Source of the DNA: Mucilaginibacter aquatilis
GTDB taxonomy: Bacteria; Bacteroidota; Bacteroidia; Sphingobacteriales; Sphingobacteriaceae
DNA: 64,000 bases
NCBI RefSeq assembly: GCF_009755275.1
Contig: NZ_WQLA01000006.1
Coordinates: 186,001-250,000 of the forward strand
Reading direction: 5' to 3'
The position numbers and the translations under genes were made by a program. This document shows, in pieces, positions 17,948 through 26,943 of the stretch. The notes beneath the pieces were generated by a model. That model was not told the DNA's origin and did not search any database. It saw only the letters and a program-made list of their open reading frames with translations. How positions within the stretch are numbered: the stretch's first letter is position 1; every line of letters starts with the position of its first letter.

Positions 17948-18397
17948 TTAATATCCAGCATTATTGATTATTATATCACTTAGCAGTGAGTCAGATTCGC
18001 CTTTAAATTTCCTTATTTCGTCGCGCAGATAGGCACTGTTTTTTATTCCTTCAATTAGCACAACATGTTCTGTTAAATCGCCTACGGTAAATAGTTGCAG
18101 GTTTGCAATACCTACCAATCTTTGTATCAACGGCTCAACAATCCGGGTGTCTATCACTTTGTGTATAGCCATTTCATTTGTTATCCTGTTCCAAACGCCG
18201 CGGCTAATAATAATTCGTTGTGTGGTGATTTGAAATTTGGTGGAAGCGGTTTTAATATATGCCCAGATAGCTATAAATATAGGGAACACCAACCAAATGA
18301 ATAAAAAGCATAATATGTAAGTTCCCAAATTCATTAATTGAGATGGCTTGCCTTCCCATATAACGGTTTCAGCTGATTCGTTTTGATTTTTCATCAT
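17948..18397 (-). CDS. PH domain (bPH_2/YdbT-like) membrane protein
   Basis: A 149-residue protein with a hydrophobic hairpin at about 25-50 (LGTYILCFLFIWLVFPIF). A bacterial PH-like domain (formerly DUF304) follows, with the signature KFQITTQRIIISRGVWNR and IEPLIQRLVG-like text, here VEPLIQRLVGIANLQLFT. The function is unknown; the family often sits in membrane-stress or sorting contexts. It starts 9 bases after rpiB, so it should be co-transcribed. An alternative ATG lies one codon downstream. Confidence 0.8.
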   Translation of the reverse strand: MMKNQNESAETVIWEGKPSQLMNLGTYILCFLFIWLVFPIFIAIWAYIKTASTKFQITTQRIIISRGVWNRITNEMAIHKVIDTRIVEPLIQRLVGIANLQLFTVGDLTEHVVLIEGIKNSAYLRDEIRKFKGESDSLLSDIIINNAGY

Positions 18398-18406
18398 TCA
18401 AACAAC

Positions 18407-18841
18407 TTAACAAGACATTTTAGCAACGCGGTTAGCATGACGTCCACCTTCAAATTCGGTTGACAGGAACAATTCAACTATCTGTTTTGCATCTTCCAAC
18501 GATATAAAACGCTCAGGTATACAAACGATGTTTGCATTATTGTGCTGGCGGGCTAACGAAGCCAGCTCAGGTAACCAGCAGATTGCTGCACGTACTCCCT
18601 GATGTTTGTTAGCTGTAATAGCAACGCCGTTGGCACTGCCACAAACCAAAATACCAAAATCAAACTCGCCGCTTTCAACTGCCAATGCTACCGGATGAGC
18701 AAAATCAGGATAATCAGTTGATTCGGTTGAATAGGTACCAAAATCCTTCACAACGCTTTGCGGTAACCACTGCAACAGTTCTTGTTTGTAGTTGAAGCCG
18801 GCATGATCAGACCCTATAGCTATTTTAAGTTCTTTGTTCAT
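18407..18841 (-). CDS. rpiB: Ribose-5-phosphate isomerase B
   Basis: Interconverts ribose-5-phosphate and ribulose-5-phosphate in the pentose phosphate pathway (RpiB/LacA/LacB family, 144 residues). It shows the N-terminal IAIGSDHAGFNYKQEL and the active-site segment LVCGSANGVAITANKHQG, with the catalytic Cys and the anion-hole loop. The region RQHNNANIVCIPERFI is also typical. It lies 31 bases after tatC and 9 bases before the PH-domain gene in the same direction. Confidence 0.95.
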   Translation of the reverse strand: MNKELKIAIGSDHAGFNYKQELLQWLPQSVVKDFGTYSTESTDYPDFAHPVALAVESGEFDFGILVCGSANGVAITANKHQGVRAAICWLPELASLARQHNNANIVCIPERFISLEDAKQIVELFLSTEFEGGRHANRVAKMSC

Positions 18842-18872
18842 TACTGTGAATTTGATAAAGTTTGTTGTTATG

Positions 18873-19742
18873 TTATTGCGTTTTTACCAGTTGGTCTTGA
18901 CGCTTAAGCTTTCTTTTTTCAACCACCCCGGCTACAACAATGCCTACTTCATAAAGAATGAATAATGGCACACTTACAATACTCATGGTAAGCATATCTG
19001 GAGTGGGGGTAATTACTGCTGATATAACAAGGATGCCTACAATTGCAAACCTGCGTCCGTTACGCATAAATGCCGGCGTAAGAATTCCTAACGTTGATAA
19101 GATGTAAACAATAATAGGCAACTGGAACACAACACCTGTTGCCAGGGTAAGCGTAGCTACTGATGAAAGATAAGAATCAACAGTAAACATATTCTCTATT
19201 TTATCGCTCACGCTTAAGTTGGCCAAAAAGCTTATAGACTCGGGCGCAACAATAAAGTAGCCGAACATTATACCCAACAAAAACAGCAACGAAGCATATA
19301 TTACAAAGCCGCTGGCTGCCTTTCTTTCCTTTTCATGCAGGGCAGGCTTTATAAAACGCCATACTTCCCACAGTAAATAAGGGAAGCCTAAGGTTATACC
19401 AATAATCAGTGCCGAATTCAGCTCAAGTGTAAACTGCCCTGCCATTTCGGTATTGATTATTTTGCCAGGGATTTTGTCGATACAAAAACCGGGGCGTTGC
19501 AAATAATCTCCTAGCTTACAAAGCATACGATACGTCCAGAAGTCGGTACGCATAGGACCCATAATCACATTGTCGAAAACCCAGTCGTAGTAAACAAAGG
19601 CCAGTATGGTAAATACCAAAACGGCAATACTTGCACGAATCAAATGCCAGCGTAAGATCTCGATGTGGTCAAAAAACGACATCTCTACATCAAGGTCCTT
19701 ACTTTTATCTTTTATTGCTTTTACTATCTTATTATCGCTCAT
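18873..19742 (-). CDS. tatC: Twin-arginine translocase subunit TatC
   Basis: Integral membrane receptor of the Tat export system, with six predicted helices across 289 residues. It shows the N-terminal EMSFFDHIEILRWHLIRA, the conserved FIKPALHEKERKAASGFV loop, and GVVFQLPIIVYILSTLGI with RRFAIVGILVISAVITPTPD (conserved Pro/Asp), listed here as separate segments. tatA is not visible here. The gene begins 11 bases after a terminator that ends the accBC transcript, leaving no room for an intergenic promoter. One likely Tat substrate (DUF1501) is encoded in this window. Confidence 0.93.
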   Translation of the reverse strand: MSDNKIVKAIKDKSKDLDVEMSFFDHIEILRWHLIRASIAVLVFTILAFVYYDWVFDNVIMGPMRTDFWTYRMLCKLGDYLQRPGFCIDKIPGKIINTEMAGQFTLELNSALIIGITLGFPYLLWEVWRFIKPALHEKERKAASGFVIYASLLFLLGIMFGYFIVAPESISFLANLSVSDKIENMFTVDSYLSSVATLTLATGVVFQLPIIVYILSTLGILTPAFMRNGRRFAIVGILVISAVITPTPDMLTMSIVSVPLFILYEVGIVVAGVVEKRKLKRQDQLVKTQ

Positions 19743-19753
19743 GTATTGTAAAC

Positions 19754-19789
19754 AAAAATACCATTCTGTATAACATACGAATGGTATTT
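19754..19789 (-). terminator. Rho-independent terminator between accC and tatC
   Basis: The 11-bp stem AAATACCATTC / GAATGGTATTT has an inner GTA/TAC pairing. Read on the minus strand it is followed by a T-run that ends 11 bases before the tatC ATG. It should end the accBC transcript or attenuate read-through into tatC. Confidence 0.8.
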
Positions 19790-19813
19790 GAGATTAATTT
19801 TATTTTTCGAAAT

Positions 19814-21154
19814 TTATTCAGCAATCTCGAAGCTTTCCATAAACTTGGTGGTAAAGTTACCTGCCCTGAAGTTAGGATCCTGCATTAACTGCAGGTGGAA
19901 AGGAATTGTTGTTTTTATACCTTCAATAACAAACTCGCTTAGCGCACGGTGCATGGTATTCAATGCCTCCTCGCGTGTTTGTGCAACACATATAAGCTTG
20001 GCAATCATTGAGTCGTAATTTGGTGGAATTACATAACCACTGTAAACGTGCGTATCAACGCGTACACCATGGCCACCCGGAGAGTGAAAATTAGTTATTT
20101 TACCCGGCGACGGGCGGAAGTTGTTGAACGGATCTTCGGCATTTATACGGCACTCTATGGCATGCATTGTAGGCTCGTAGTTTTTACCTGATATTGGCGT
20201 TCCTGCTGCAACTTTAATTTGTTCTTTAATCAAGTCAACGTTAATAACTTCTTCAGTTACCGGATGCTCCACCTGTATACGGGTGTTCATCTCCATAAAG
20301 TAGAAGTTATGGTGCTTATCAACCAAAAATTCGATGGTACCTGCACCTTCGTATTGAACGGCTTTGGCTCCTTTAATAGCAGCCTCACCCATTTTTTTAC
20401 GCAGCTTTTCGGTCATGAATGGTGAAGGCGATTCTTCAACCAGCTTTTGGTGACGACGCTGAATAGAGCAATCACGTTCTGAAAGGTGGCATACTTTACC
20501 GTACTGATCACCTACCACCTGAATTTCAATGTGACGAGGATCTTCTACGTATTTTTCAAGATATATACCATCGTTACCAAAGGCAGCACCGGCTTCAGCA
20601 CGGGCCGAATCCCAGGCGGGTTCAAACTCCATGTCGTTCCAGACAATGCGCATACCACGGCCACCACCACCGGCAGTAGCTTTAAGTATAACTGGGTAAC
20701 CAATTTTGTTGGCAATATTAATACCTTCTTTTACATCATGCAGCAAACCTTCCGAACCTGGTATGGTTGGCACACCGGCTTTTTTCATGGTTGCTTTGGC
20801 AGCTGCCTTGTCGCCCATGTCGTTTATCTGATCGGCAGTGGCACCAATAAATTTAATACCATACTCAGCACAGATAGCTGAAAACTTTGCGTTCTCTGAC
20901 AAGAAACCATAGCCCGGATGTATAGCATCGGCGTTGGTTAACTCGGCAGCTGATATAATGTTAGGAATATTTAAGTAAGAATCGCGGCTGGCCGGCGGAC
21001 CAATACATACGGCCTCATCGGCAAAACGTACGTGAAGGCTATCGCGATCAGCAGTTGAATATACGGCTACCGTTTTAATGCCCATTTCCTTACAGGTACG
21101 GATAATGCGCAGGGCAATCTCGCCACGGTTAGCTATGAGTATTTTTTTAAACAT
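19814..21154 (-). CDS. accC: Acetyl-CoA carboxylase biotin carboxylase subunit
   Basis: ATP-dependent carboxylation of biotin on AccB, the first step of fatty acid synthesis (446 residues). The N-terminus [19 protein letters not shown], the ATP-grasp glycine loop [33 protein letters not shown] with the [11 protein letters not shown] segment, and the catalytic [12 protein letters not shown] are all present. It is preceded by accB with a 95-base gap that contains a possible 7-bp hairpin (21190-21196 with 21221-21227). It is followed by a terminator. Confidence 0.97.
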   Translation of the reverse strand: MFKKILIANRGEIALRIIRTCKEMGIKTVAVYSTADRDSLHVRFADEAVCIGPPASRDSYLNIPNIISAAELTNADAIHPGYGFLSENAKFSAICAEYGIKFIGATADQINDMGDKAAAKATMKKAGVPTIPGSEGLLHDVKEGINIANKIGYPVILKATAGGGGRGMRIVWNDMEFEPAWDSARAEAGAAFGNDGIYLEKYVEDPRHIEIQVVGDQYGKVCHLSERDCSIQRRHQKLVEESPSPFMTEKLRKKMGEAAIKGAKAVQYEGAGTIEFLVDKHHNFYFMEMNTRIQVEHPVTEEVINVDLIKEQIKVAAGTPISGKNYEPTMHAIECRINAEDPFNNFRPSPGKITNFHSPGGHGVRVDTHVYSGYVIPPNYDSMIAKLICVAQTREEALNTMHRALSEFVIEGIKTTIPFHLQLMQDPNFRAGNFTTKFMESFEIAE

Positions 21155-21249
21155 GAGTTAGTGTTAGTTAAGTGGTTAATTAAGCTAAGTAGTTGATTGA
21201 GTTTTAAAACCACTCACTTTTCAACTATTTAACCAATGAACTTAACATA

Positions 21250-21729
21250 TTACATAGGTTCTACTAAAAACAAAGGCTGGTCATATTCAACCGGTGATGC
21301 GTTTTCAACCAGTATTTTAACAATACGGCCTGATACTTCTGATTCGATTTCGTTAAACAGTTTCATAGCTTCGATAATGCAAAGCACACCACCTGGTTTA
21401 ATTTCATCACCCACGTTTGCAAACGATGGTTTATCAGGAGATGATGAACGGTAAAAGGTACCAATCATTGGCGATTTGATGGTAACGTATTTAGATACAT
21501 CGGCGGCAGCTGGTGCCTCTGCAGGAGCAGAAGTGTGTGCAGCAGCAACAGGAACAGCCGGAGCTGCAGCAGGAACGCCTGGCTGTGGTACTGGTAACGT
21601 TGCGTTAACAATAGTTGGAGCCTGGTTTGTTTTTATTGTGATCTTGAACTCGTTCTGCTCGATGGAAACCTCGTTTACGCCCGATTTTGAAACGAAACGG
21701 ATCAAATCTTGTATTTGTTTAATATCCAT
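21250..21729 (-). CDS. accB: Biotin carboxyl carrier protein of acetyl-CoA carboxylase
   Basis: Carries the biotin that shuttles carboxyl groups in acetyl-CoA carboxylase. It is 159 residues. The N-terminal domain begins MDIKQIQDLIRFVSKSGVNE. A Pro/Ala-rich linker at about 37-76 is followed by a C-terminal biotinyl domain with Lys123 in CIIEAMKLFNEIE. Its leader contains a perfect 9-bp inverted repeat 15 bases before the ATG. It belongs to the DUF177-rpmF-plsX-fabH-accB-accC unit. Confidence 0.96.
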   Translation of the reverse strand: MDIKQIQDLIRFVSKSGVNEVSIEQNEFKITIKTNQAPTIVNATLPVPQPGVPAAAPAVPVAAAHTSAPAEAPAAADVSKYVTIKSPMIGTFYRSSSPDKPSFANVGDEIKPGGVLCIIEAMKLFNEIESEVSGRIVKILVENASPVEYDQPLFLVEPM

Positions 21730-21744
21730 GTTTTAGGTGTAATT

Positions 21745-21768
21745 GGTTCTTAACAAAAATTAAGAACC
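21745..21768 (-). promoter_or_regulatory. Hairpin in the accB leader
   Basis: The perfect inverted repeat GGTTCTTAA / TTAAGAACC with a 6-base loop lies in the 77-base gap between fabH and accB. There is no T-run after the stem on the minus strand, so it is not a standard terminator. It could be an operator, an mRNA-stabilising hairpin or a processing site. Confidence 0.45.
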
Positions 21769-21806
21769 TAAGTTATAACAAATTAAATAAAAATTGTTCC
21801 CAAATT

Positions 21807-22796
21807 TTAGTAGGCCCATTTCAGGAGCATTGAGCCCCAGGTAAAGCCACCGCCAAAGGCTGCTAATACAATATTGTCGCCTTTTTTGAATTTACTTTCC
21901 CACTCCCACAGGCATAGTGGTATAGTGCCATTAGTAGTATTGCCATAACGTTCAATGTTAATAACAACCTTACTCTCATCAATGCCCATGCGGTTTGCGG
22001 TAGCATCAATAATACGTTTGTTGGCCTGGTGTGGCACAAGCCACGCTATATCATCAGCAACAAGGCTGTTGCGCTCCATAATTTCGGCAGCAACATCGGC
22101 CATATTGGTAACGGCAAATTTAAATACGGTTTTACCCTCCTGGTAGGCATAGTGTTCACGCTTGTCAACGCTATCATGCGTTGCCGGGCGTAATGAACCA
22201 CCTGCTTTCATATGTAAAAATTCACGACCCGAGCCGTCACTTTTAAGCACCGAATCAACTACACCGTAGCCTTCAGTATTTGGCTCCAGCAATGCACAGC
22301 CACAGCCATCACCAAAAATAATGCAGGTAGCACGATCCTGGTAATCAATTATTGATGACATTTTATCGCCACCAACTACCAGTACTTTTTGGTGTTTACC
22401 GCTTTCAATGAATGATGCACCGGTTGCTAATCCAAATACAAAACCCGAGCAAGCCGCCTGCAAGTCATACCCCCAGGCATTTTTAGCTCCGATTTTATCA
22501 GCTAAGATATTAGCCGTAGCCGGGAAAGGCATATCAGGAGTAGTGGTGCAAAAAATTATAAGATCTATTTCTTCGGCGCCTATGCCGCGTTTTTTCAGCA
22601 GGCCCTCAACGGCCGGAACAGCCAGATCAGACGTAGCGGTACCTTCGCCTTTGAGTATGCGGCGCTCTTTAATTCCGGTACGAGAGGTGATCCACTCGTC
22701 GTTAGTTTCAACCAACGATTCGAGTTCGTGGTTGGTAAGCACATATTCGGGTGCATAGCCATGTACAGCGGTAATTGCAGCCTGTATTTTATGCAT
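21807..22796 (-). CDS. fabH: Beta-ketoacyl-ACP synthase III
   Basis: Starts fatty acid synthesis by condensing an acyl-CoA with malonyl-ACP (329 residues). The catalytic triad is visible: Cys116 in AACSGFVFG, His255 in WLVPHQANKR and Asn285 in YGNTTNGT. The N-terminal TNDEWITSRTGIKERRI, the CoA-binding region, is intact. Plus-strand position 22796 is the natural ATG. It lies 13 bases after plsX in the same unit. In Bacteroidota such enzymes often prefer branched starters, but specificity cannot be read here. Confidence 0.95.
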   Translation of the reverse strand: MHKIQAAITAVHGYAPEYVLTNHELESLVETNDEWITSRTGIKERRILKGEGTATSDLAVPAVEGLLKKRGIGAEEIDLIIFCTTTPDMPFPATANILADKIGAKNAWGYDLQAACSGFVFGLATGASFIESGKHQKVLVVGGDKMSSIIDYQDRATCIIFGDGCGCALLEPNTEGYGVVDSVLKSDGSGREFLHMKAGGSLRPATHDSVDKREHYAYQEGKTVFKFAVTNMADVAAEIMERNSLVADDIAWLVPHQANKRIIDATANRMGIDESKVVINIERYGNTTNGTIPLCLWEWESKFKKGDNIVLAAFGGGFTWGSMLLKWAY

Positions 22797-22809
22797 CTAT
22801 CTTAAGGGT

Positions 22810-23748
22810 TTAAACGAAAGCTTGTTTAATTTTATCAACCAGCTTGCTCTCGGCCATATTGGCTGAAAGCAATACCATGTTTTTTATAGCTTCAGGACTT
22901 GAGATACCGTGCCCTACCACTACAGGCGCATTTACCCCAAGGATAGGGCTGCCACCATACTGCTCGTAATTAAAACGATCAAAGAATTCATCTTTAATGC
23001 GTTTTTTACGGGTAATTACATAAAATGATTCTGACAGTTTAAGTATAACGTTACCGGTAAAGCCATCGCAAACAAATACATCGGCGCTATCGGTAAATAA
23101 ATCGCGGCCTTCAACGTTGCCTACAAAATTAAACTGGTTAGTTTCTTTCATTAAAGGATAGGTTGCCAGGCTAAGCATGTTGCCTTTTTCTTCCTCCTCA
23201 CCTATGTTCATAAGCGCAACACGCGGGTTGCTCATGTTATAAACATTTTGCGCAAGAAGGCTACCCAAAACACCAAATTGCAAAAGCACATCGGGCTTAC
23301 AATCGGCATTGGCACCTACATCCAATAAAATACCCAAACCGCCTTCCAGTTTGGGTACAATAGTAGTCATGGCCGGGCGTATAACACCCGGAATAGTTTT
23401 TACACTGAACATAGCACCCACCAGCATAGCACCGGTATTACCTGCCGAAGAAAAAGCCTGGATAGACCCTTCCTTAAGCAACTTAAAACCAACACTAATG
23501 CTTGAACCCTGCTTTTGAGTAATTGCTTTAGTAGGATGCTCACCCATGCCAATCACCTCGGTTGTATGCACAAACTCAAAGTGATCAGGGTTAAAGTCAT
23601 TTTCCTGAAGAATACCTGAGGCAATATCTTTATCGCCTATAAGTACAAGCCTTTGCTCACCGGATAAAGCTTTATAAGCTTCAATTGCTCCTAAAACAGT
23701 TGCCTTAGGGGCATAATCTCCGCCCATAATGTCTAAGCCTATCTTCAT
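22810..23748 (-). CDS. plsX: Phosphate acyltransferase PlsX
   Basis: Converts acyl-ACP to acyl-phosphate for phospholipid synthesis; a peripheral membrane enzyme of 312 residues. It begins KIGLDIMGGDYAPKATVLGA, the family hallmark. SAGNTGAMLVGAMF, LLDVGANADCKP, and FVCDGFTGNVILKLSES are also typical. It lies between rpmF (15 bases) and fabH (13 bases), the classic rpmF-plsX-fabH order. Confidence 0.96.
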   Translation of the reverse strand: MKIGLDIMGGDYAPKATVLGAIEAYKALSGEQRLVLIGDKDIASGILQENDFNPDHFEFVHTTEVIGMGEHPTKAITQKQGSSISVGFKLLKEGSIQAFSSAGNTGAMLVGAMFSVKTIPGVIRPAMTTIVPKLEGGLGILLDVGANADCKPDVLLQFGVLGSLLAQNVYNMSNPRVALMNIGEEEEKGNMLSLATYPLMKETNQFNFVGNVEGRDLFTDSADVFVCDGFTGNVILKLSESFYVITRKKRIKDEFFDRFNYEQYGGSPILGVNAPVVVGHGISSPEAIKNMVLLSANMAESKLVDKIKQAFV

Positions 23749-23763
23749 TTGCAGGAAACGGGC

Positions 23764-23955
23764 TTAAACAGTGGCTGCTTTCTCAATCAGTAATTTACCG
23801 TTGTAGTATACGTTACCATCAACAGTGTACGCACGGTGTGGCAAATGCACAGCGCCGGTAGCAGCACAAGTAGTTAATGAAGGAGCTTCAGCTTTATAAT
23901 GCGTTCTGCGTTTTGCAGTTCTTGATTTGGAGAACTTACGTTTTGGATTTGGCAT
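23764..23955 (-). CDS. rpmF: 50S ribosomal protein L32
   Basis: bL32 of the large ribosomal subunit (63 residues): MPNPKRKFSKSRTAKRRTHY, the conserved basic N-terminus, then VHLPHRAYTVDG. The protein has a single Cys (TTCAATG), so it is the zinc-free type lacking the four-Cys ribbon. It lies 15 bases after the DUF177 gene and 15 before plsX, as in many bacteria. Confidence 0.96.
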   Translation of the reverse strand: MPNPKRKFSKSRTAKRRTHYKAEAPSLTTCAATGAVHLPHRAYTVDGNVYYNGKLLIEKAATV

Positions 23956-23970
23956 AACCTCTTATTTATA

Positions 23971-24492
23971 TCATTTTAATTTTTTGAGTGCGTCCCAGCG
24001 TGGGTCTTCACTCTTTTCCTTTTCATCACCGCCCGACAGCTCATTCAACCTGTCAAGCATATCTTTATCACAATCGCGTCCGTTACCCTCGTTACTGCAA
24101 GCAGTTATATAAGGAACGGCAACGGTAATGTATTCATATATTAAACCGGCAATATCAATTTCTGTATCGTTTTTGCCAAGTGTAATTATCTCTTCGTCCT
24201 CGTCAATTTCTTCCTCGCCAAACTTTGCAATCTGCTGTTCGTGTATATCAACCGGCTGGTTGTACTCAGACAGGCAACGGTCACAAGCAAGCTCAACAGT
24301 GCCGAAAATATGAAAATCCAGGATAATCATAGTCTCCTGCTTATCAAGCACCACGTTGCATTGCAGCTTACCGTTTTTTACCAGCGAGTATTCAAACTCT
24401 TTAAAGAACGACTCGTCTACAACATAGTCAAACTCGTGCCTGCCAAGCTTGAGGCCGGTATAAGGAATTGAATATGTTTTTAACGTTTTCAA
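23971..24492 (-). CDS. YceD/DUF177 family protein (TTG start)
   Basis: A 173-residue protein of the YceD/DUF177 family, implicated in 23S rRNA accumulation in other bacteria. The core CDRCLSEYNQPV, with a CxxC, and the downstream acidic stretch EEIDEDEEIITLG are typical. The start is placed at TTG 24492 (MKTLKTYSIPYTGLKLG). A longer frame opens at a TTG (24513) that is itself part of the -7 promoter element TACATTTG and so cannot be in the transcript. Two Cys appear again in ITACSNEGNGRDCDKDM. It heads the rpmF-plsX-fabH-accBC unit. Confidence 0.85.
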   Translation of the reverse strand: MKTLKTYSIPYTGLKLGRHEFDYVVDESFFKEFEYSLVKNGKLQCNVVLDKQETMIILDFHIFGTVELACDRCLSEYNQPVDIHEQQIAKFGEEEIDEDEEIITLGKNDTEIDIAGLIYEYITVAVPYITACSNEGNGRDCDKDMLDRLNELSGGDEKEKSEDPRWDALKKLK

Positions 24493-24510
24493 TGAGCGAT
24501 AATTAGCCCG

Positions 24511-24518
24511 CAAATGTA
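24511..24518 (-). promoter_or_regulatory. -7 promoter element of the DUF177-rpmF-plsX-fabH-accBC operon
   Basis: On the minus strand TACATTTG is a perfect TAnnTTTG match, 18 bases before the proposed TTG start. It lies upstream of every gene of the lipid unit. No good -33 box was found. Confidence 0.6.
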
Positions 24519-24588
24519 GATATTTTTTATTTAACTGTAAAACGTTTTTTCAAAATGAGTTGCGACTCTGTGTGAACACTAAGGGTAC

Positions 24589-25767
24589 CTATATTTTTAA
24601 CCTGATATTTATCCTGTCAAGCAAACCCGCTACCCATATCATTGCAAATGAAAAAACAAGGCATTTAATAAGTCCGCCGGTTCCTTCACTTAAATATTGC
24701 GGGTAACCAAAATCGGTCATACCGTAAATAGGGTAAAATATAAAGGGTATAATGTAACAGGTAAACGTGTTGGTACCGGCAGGCTTAATAAAATTAAACC
24801 AGTTATATTTTTGCTTTACATCAACCAAAAACAAAAACGCCATGTAAGCAACAAGGCTTATTGAAGTACATATTAATACCCACGAGGGTGTATCACGTGC
24901 TTTTGAAATACCACCTATGTACCGCACTATAAAACCAAGGTTACCCAATATTAAAGCTAACAGTATGATGCCGGGCCATAGCAGATTGAGCTCGCCACTC
25001 TTCATCAGCCGCATATACATTACCGAAACCACTATGCCTGCCATAGTAAATGCCTGCATGGCACCATTGCCGGCCAGCCATATGTAACTCTTCCACGACA
25101 TGATAAACTCGAGCCAGCCAAAATGAAAGTCAATATTAATAAGCAGGAAAACAATCCAGGCCGCAACCTGAATCCATAATACGCCTTTTGAGTAATGATA
25201 TATAAGCGCACAAAATAAATAAGACCAACCTATTAGTCCCAAAATACCCCACCAGCTAAAATGTAACCAAACCCAATGATTAGGATCGTTACTACGATAC
25301 AGTATTGACATGGTGGTTAGTAGCACTACGCCTACACCCCTTAATAAATTACGGGTTGATACCGATACGGCTCGGTAATCTAAAAATATAAGGAAGAAAC
25401 TGATAGTCACGCAACTTTCCCAAACGGGCTTAGGCAGCAGCGTGTTCAAGTCATCATAGGTTTCCATATTGGCATGAAAAAAACCAATAAGCATTAACGC
25501 CAGCGAACGGGTAACAATGCGAAGGGGAACACCCCTGCCACTATTCTCCCTGTTTTGGAAAGCAAAGGGTATTGATAAACCTACAATAAACAAAAAGGCA
25601 GGAAATATAACATCAGCCAGGCCAAGGGCATCTACATTATCTCCGGCATGTTTAATCCATAGCGGGGTGTTAGGTACATCTTCCAAATCATTTACAAAAA
25701 TCATGAGGAACATGGTAACCGCACGGAAGGCGTCGATAGACCGCACCCGGATATATTGGTTATTCAT
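24589..25767 (-). CDS. DUF5009 / heparan-alpha-glucosaminide N-acetyltransferase-like membrane protein
   Basis: A 392-residue integral membrane protein with about ten hydrophobic helices. The N-terminus RVRSIDAFRAVTMFLMIFVN and the segment VIFPAFLFIVGLSIPFAFQN are diagnostic of the DUF5009 group related to YeiB/HGSNAT acyltransferases. A possible role is acetylation of amino sugars or glycans at the membrane; the substrate is unknown. It sits between pdxA and the lipid operon with 102- and 96-base gaps, so it may be a separate unit. The ATG at 25767 is well supported by the start of the conserved region. Confidence 0.85.
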   Translation of the reverse strand: MNNQYIRVRSIDAFRAVTMFLMIFVNDLEDVPNTPLWIKHAGDNVDALGLADVIFPAFLFIVGLSIPFAFQNRENSGRGVPLRIVTRSLALMLIGFFHANMETYDDLNTLLPKPVWESCVTISFFLIFLDYRAVSVSTRNLLRGVGVVLLTTMSILYRSNDPNHWVWLHFSWWGILGLIGWSYLFCALIYHYSKGVLWIQVAAWIVFLLINIDFHFGWLEFIMSWKSYIWLAGNGAMQAFTMAGIVVSVMYMRLMKSGELNLLWPGIILLALILGNLGFIVRYIGGISKARDTPSWVLICTSISLVAYMAFLFLVDVKQKYNWFNFIKPAGTNTFTCYIIPFIFYPIYGMTDFGYPQYLSEGTGGLIKCLVFSFAMIWVAGLLDRINIRLKI

Positions 25768-25869
25768 TATGGCAGTAAACGTAGTAATGATTTACAACTG
25801 AAACAGTATTAAAGTAACGGCTGTAACATTTAAACATTGCCACCTGTTTGTAACAGATGTATGATAAAA

Positions 25870-26925
25870 TTAATCCCTGTCGCGGCTTAGCTTACTAAAC
25901 TGTAAAGGATTTTCATTAAGTATTTCATTTTCACGGCGGCGGCGTACAATATGAATCGCTTCAAACAAAGCTTCGCGGAACGAAACCTCAGAGGCCTTGT
26001 TTTTACCGGCAATATCATAAGCCGTACCATGATCGGGTGAGGTACGCACAAATTTAAGTCCTGCGGTAAAGTTTACGCCCGATTCAAAAGCAATTTGCTT
26101 AAACGGAATCAAGCCCTGGTCATGATACATGGCCAGCACTGCATCAAACTGCATATAAGCACCATTTGCAAAAAAGCCATCGGCAGGGTAAGGGCCAAAC
26201 GCCAGTATATCATTGGCGCGTGCTTCTTCTAAAGCCGGTATAATGATGTCCTTTTCTTCCTGGCCTATTAAGCCATTATCGCCCGCATGCGGGTTTAAGC
26301 CTAATACAGCAATACGCGGTTTGCGTACCCAAAAATCCTGCTTCAGGCTGGCGTTCATCAGCTTAAGTTTGGCCAGTATTTTTTCGGCGGTAATACTTTG
26401 GGCAACCTGCGATACCGGTATATGGCCCGTTACCACCCCTACCCTTAAAGTTTCACTCACCAAAAACATTAACACCTCACCAGCGCCATCACGCTCTTGA
26501 AGGTATTCTGTATGGCCCGGAAAATTAAATTCTTCGTTTTGGATGTTGTCTTTATTGATAGGAGCCGTTACCAGTGCATCAATTTCACCGGCAAGTAAAT
26601 CGTCAGTGGCACGTTGAAGCGATTTGAAGGCATATTTGCCACCGGTTTCGTTCACAACGCCTAACTCCAGCTTAACATCTTCTTCCCAGCAATTAATAAT
26701 GTTGGCCTTTTTATGATGAGCATTGGCGGCGCTATCAATAACATTAAAGTTAAGATCATGCACCTGCACCGTCCGGCGGTGAAACGAGGCTACTTTGGTA
26801 TGCCCGTAAACAATTGGAATGCAATAGTCAAAGATTTTTGTATCGGCTAAAGTTTTAATAATAATCTCTAAACCAATACCATTAACGTCTCCTATACTAA
26901 TTCCAATTTTTATCTTCTCACTCAT
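25870..26925 (-). CDS. pdxA: 4-hydroxythreonine-4-phosphate dehydrogenase
   Basis: NAD-dependent oxidation of 4-phosphohydroxy-L-threonine in de novo pyridoxal phosphate synthesis (351 residues). It begins KIGISIGDVNGIGLEIIIK, with DVNG replacing the DPAG seen in many homologues. ITAPINKD-type (LVTAPINKDNIQ), GHTEYLQERDG, and MYHDQGLIPFKQIAFESGVN (metal-binding His/Asp) are present. The leader contains a perfect inverted repeat. It is divergent from ksgA, an arrangement often seen in bacteria where the two share function-neutral synteny. Confidence 0.94.
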   Translation of the reverse strand: MSEKIKIGISIGDVNGIGLEIIIKTLADTKIFDYCIPIVYGHTKVASFHRRTVQVHDLNFNVIDSAANAHHKKANIINCWEEDVKLELGVVNETGGKYAFKSLQRATDDLLAGEIDALVTAPINKDNIQNEEFNFPGHTEYLQERDGAGEVLMFLVSETLRVGVVTGHIPVSQVAQSITAEKILAKLKLMNASLKQDFWVRKPRIAVLGLNPHAGDNGLIGQEEKDIIIPALEEARANDILAFGPYPADGFFANGAYMQFDAVLAMYHDQGLIPFKQIAFESGVNFTAGLKFVRTSPDHGTAYDIAGKNKASEVSFREALFEAIHIVRRRRENEILNENPLQFSKLSRDRD

Positions 26926-26943
26926 GTTCTTTGATGATGTAGG

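Noticed and set aside
24888..24900. CACGTG core that could be part of a parS site near parAB
   Set aside because: The flanks (TATCACGTGCTT) do not form the 16-base palindrome expected of parS and the site lies inside the DUF5009 gene. No other match was noticed.
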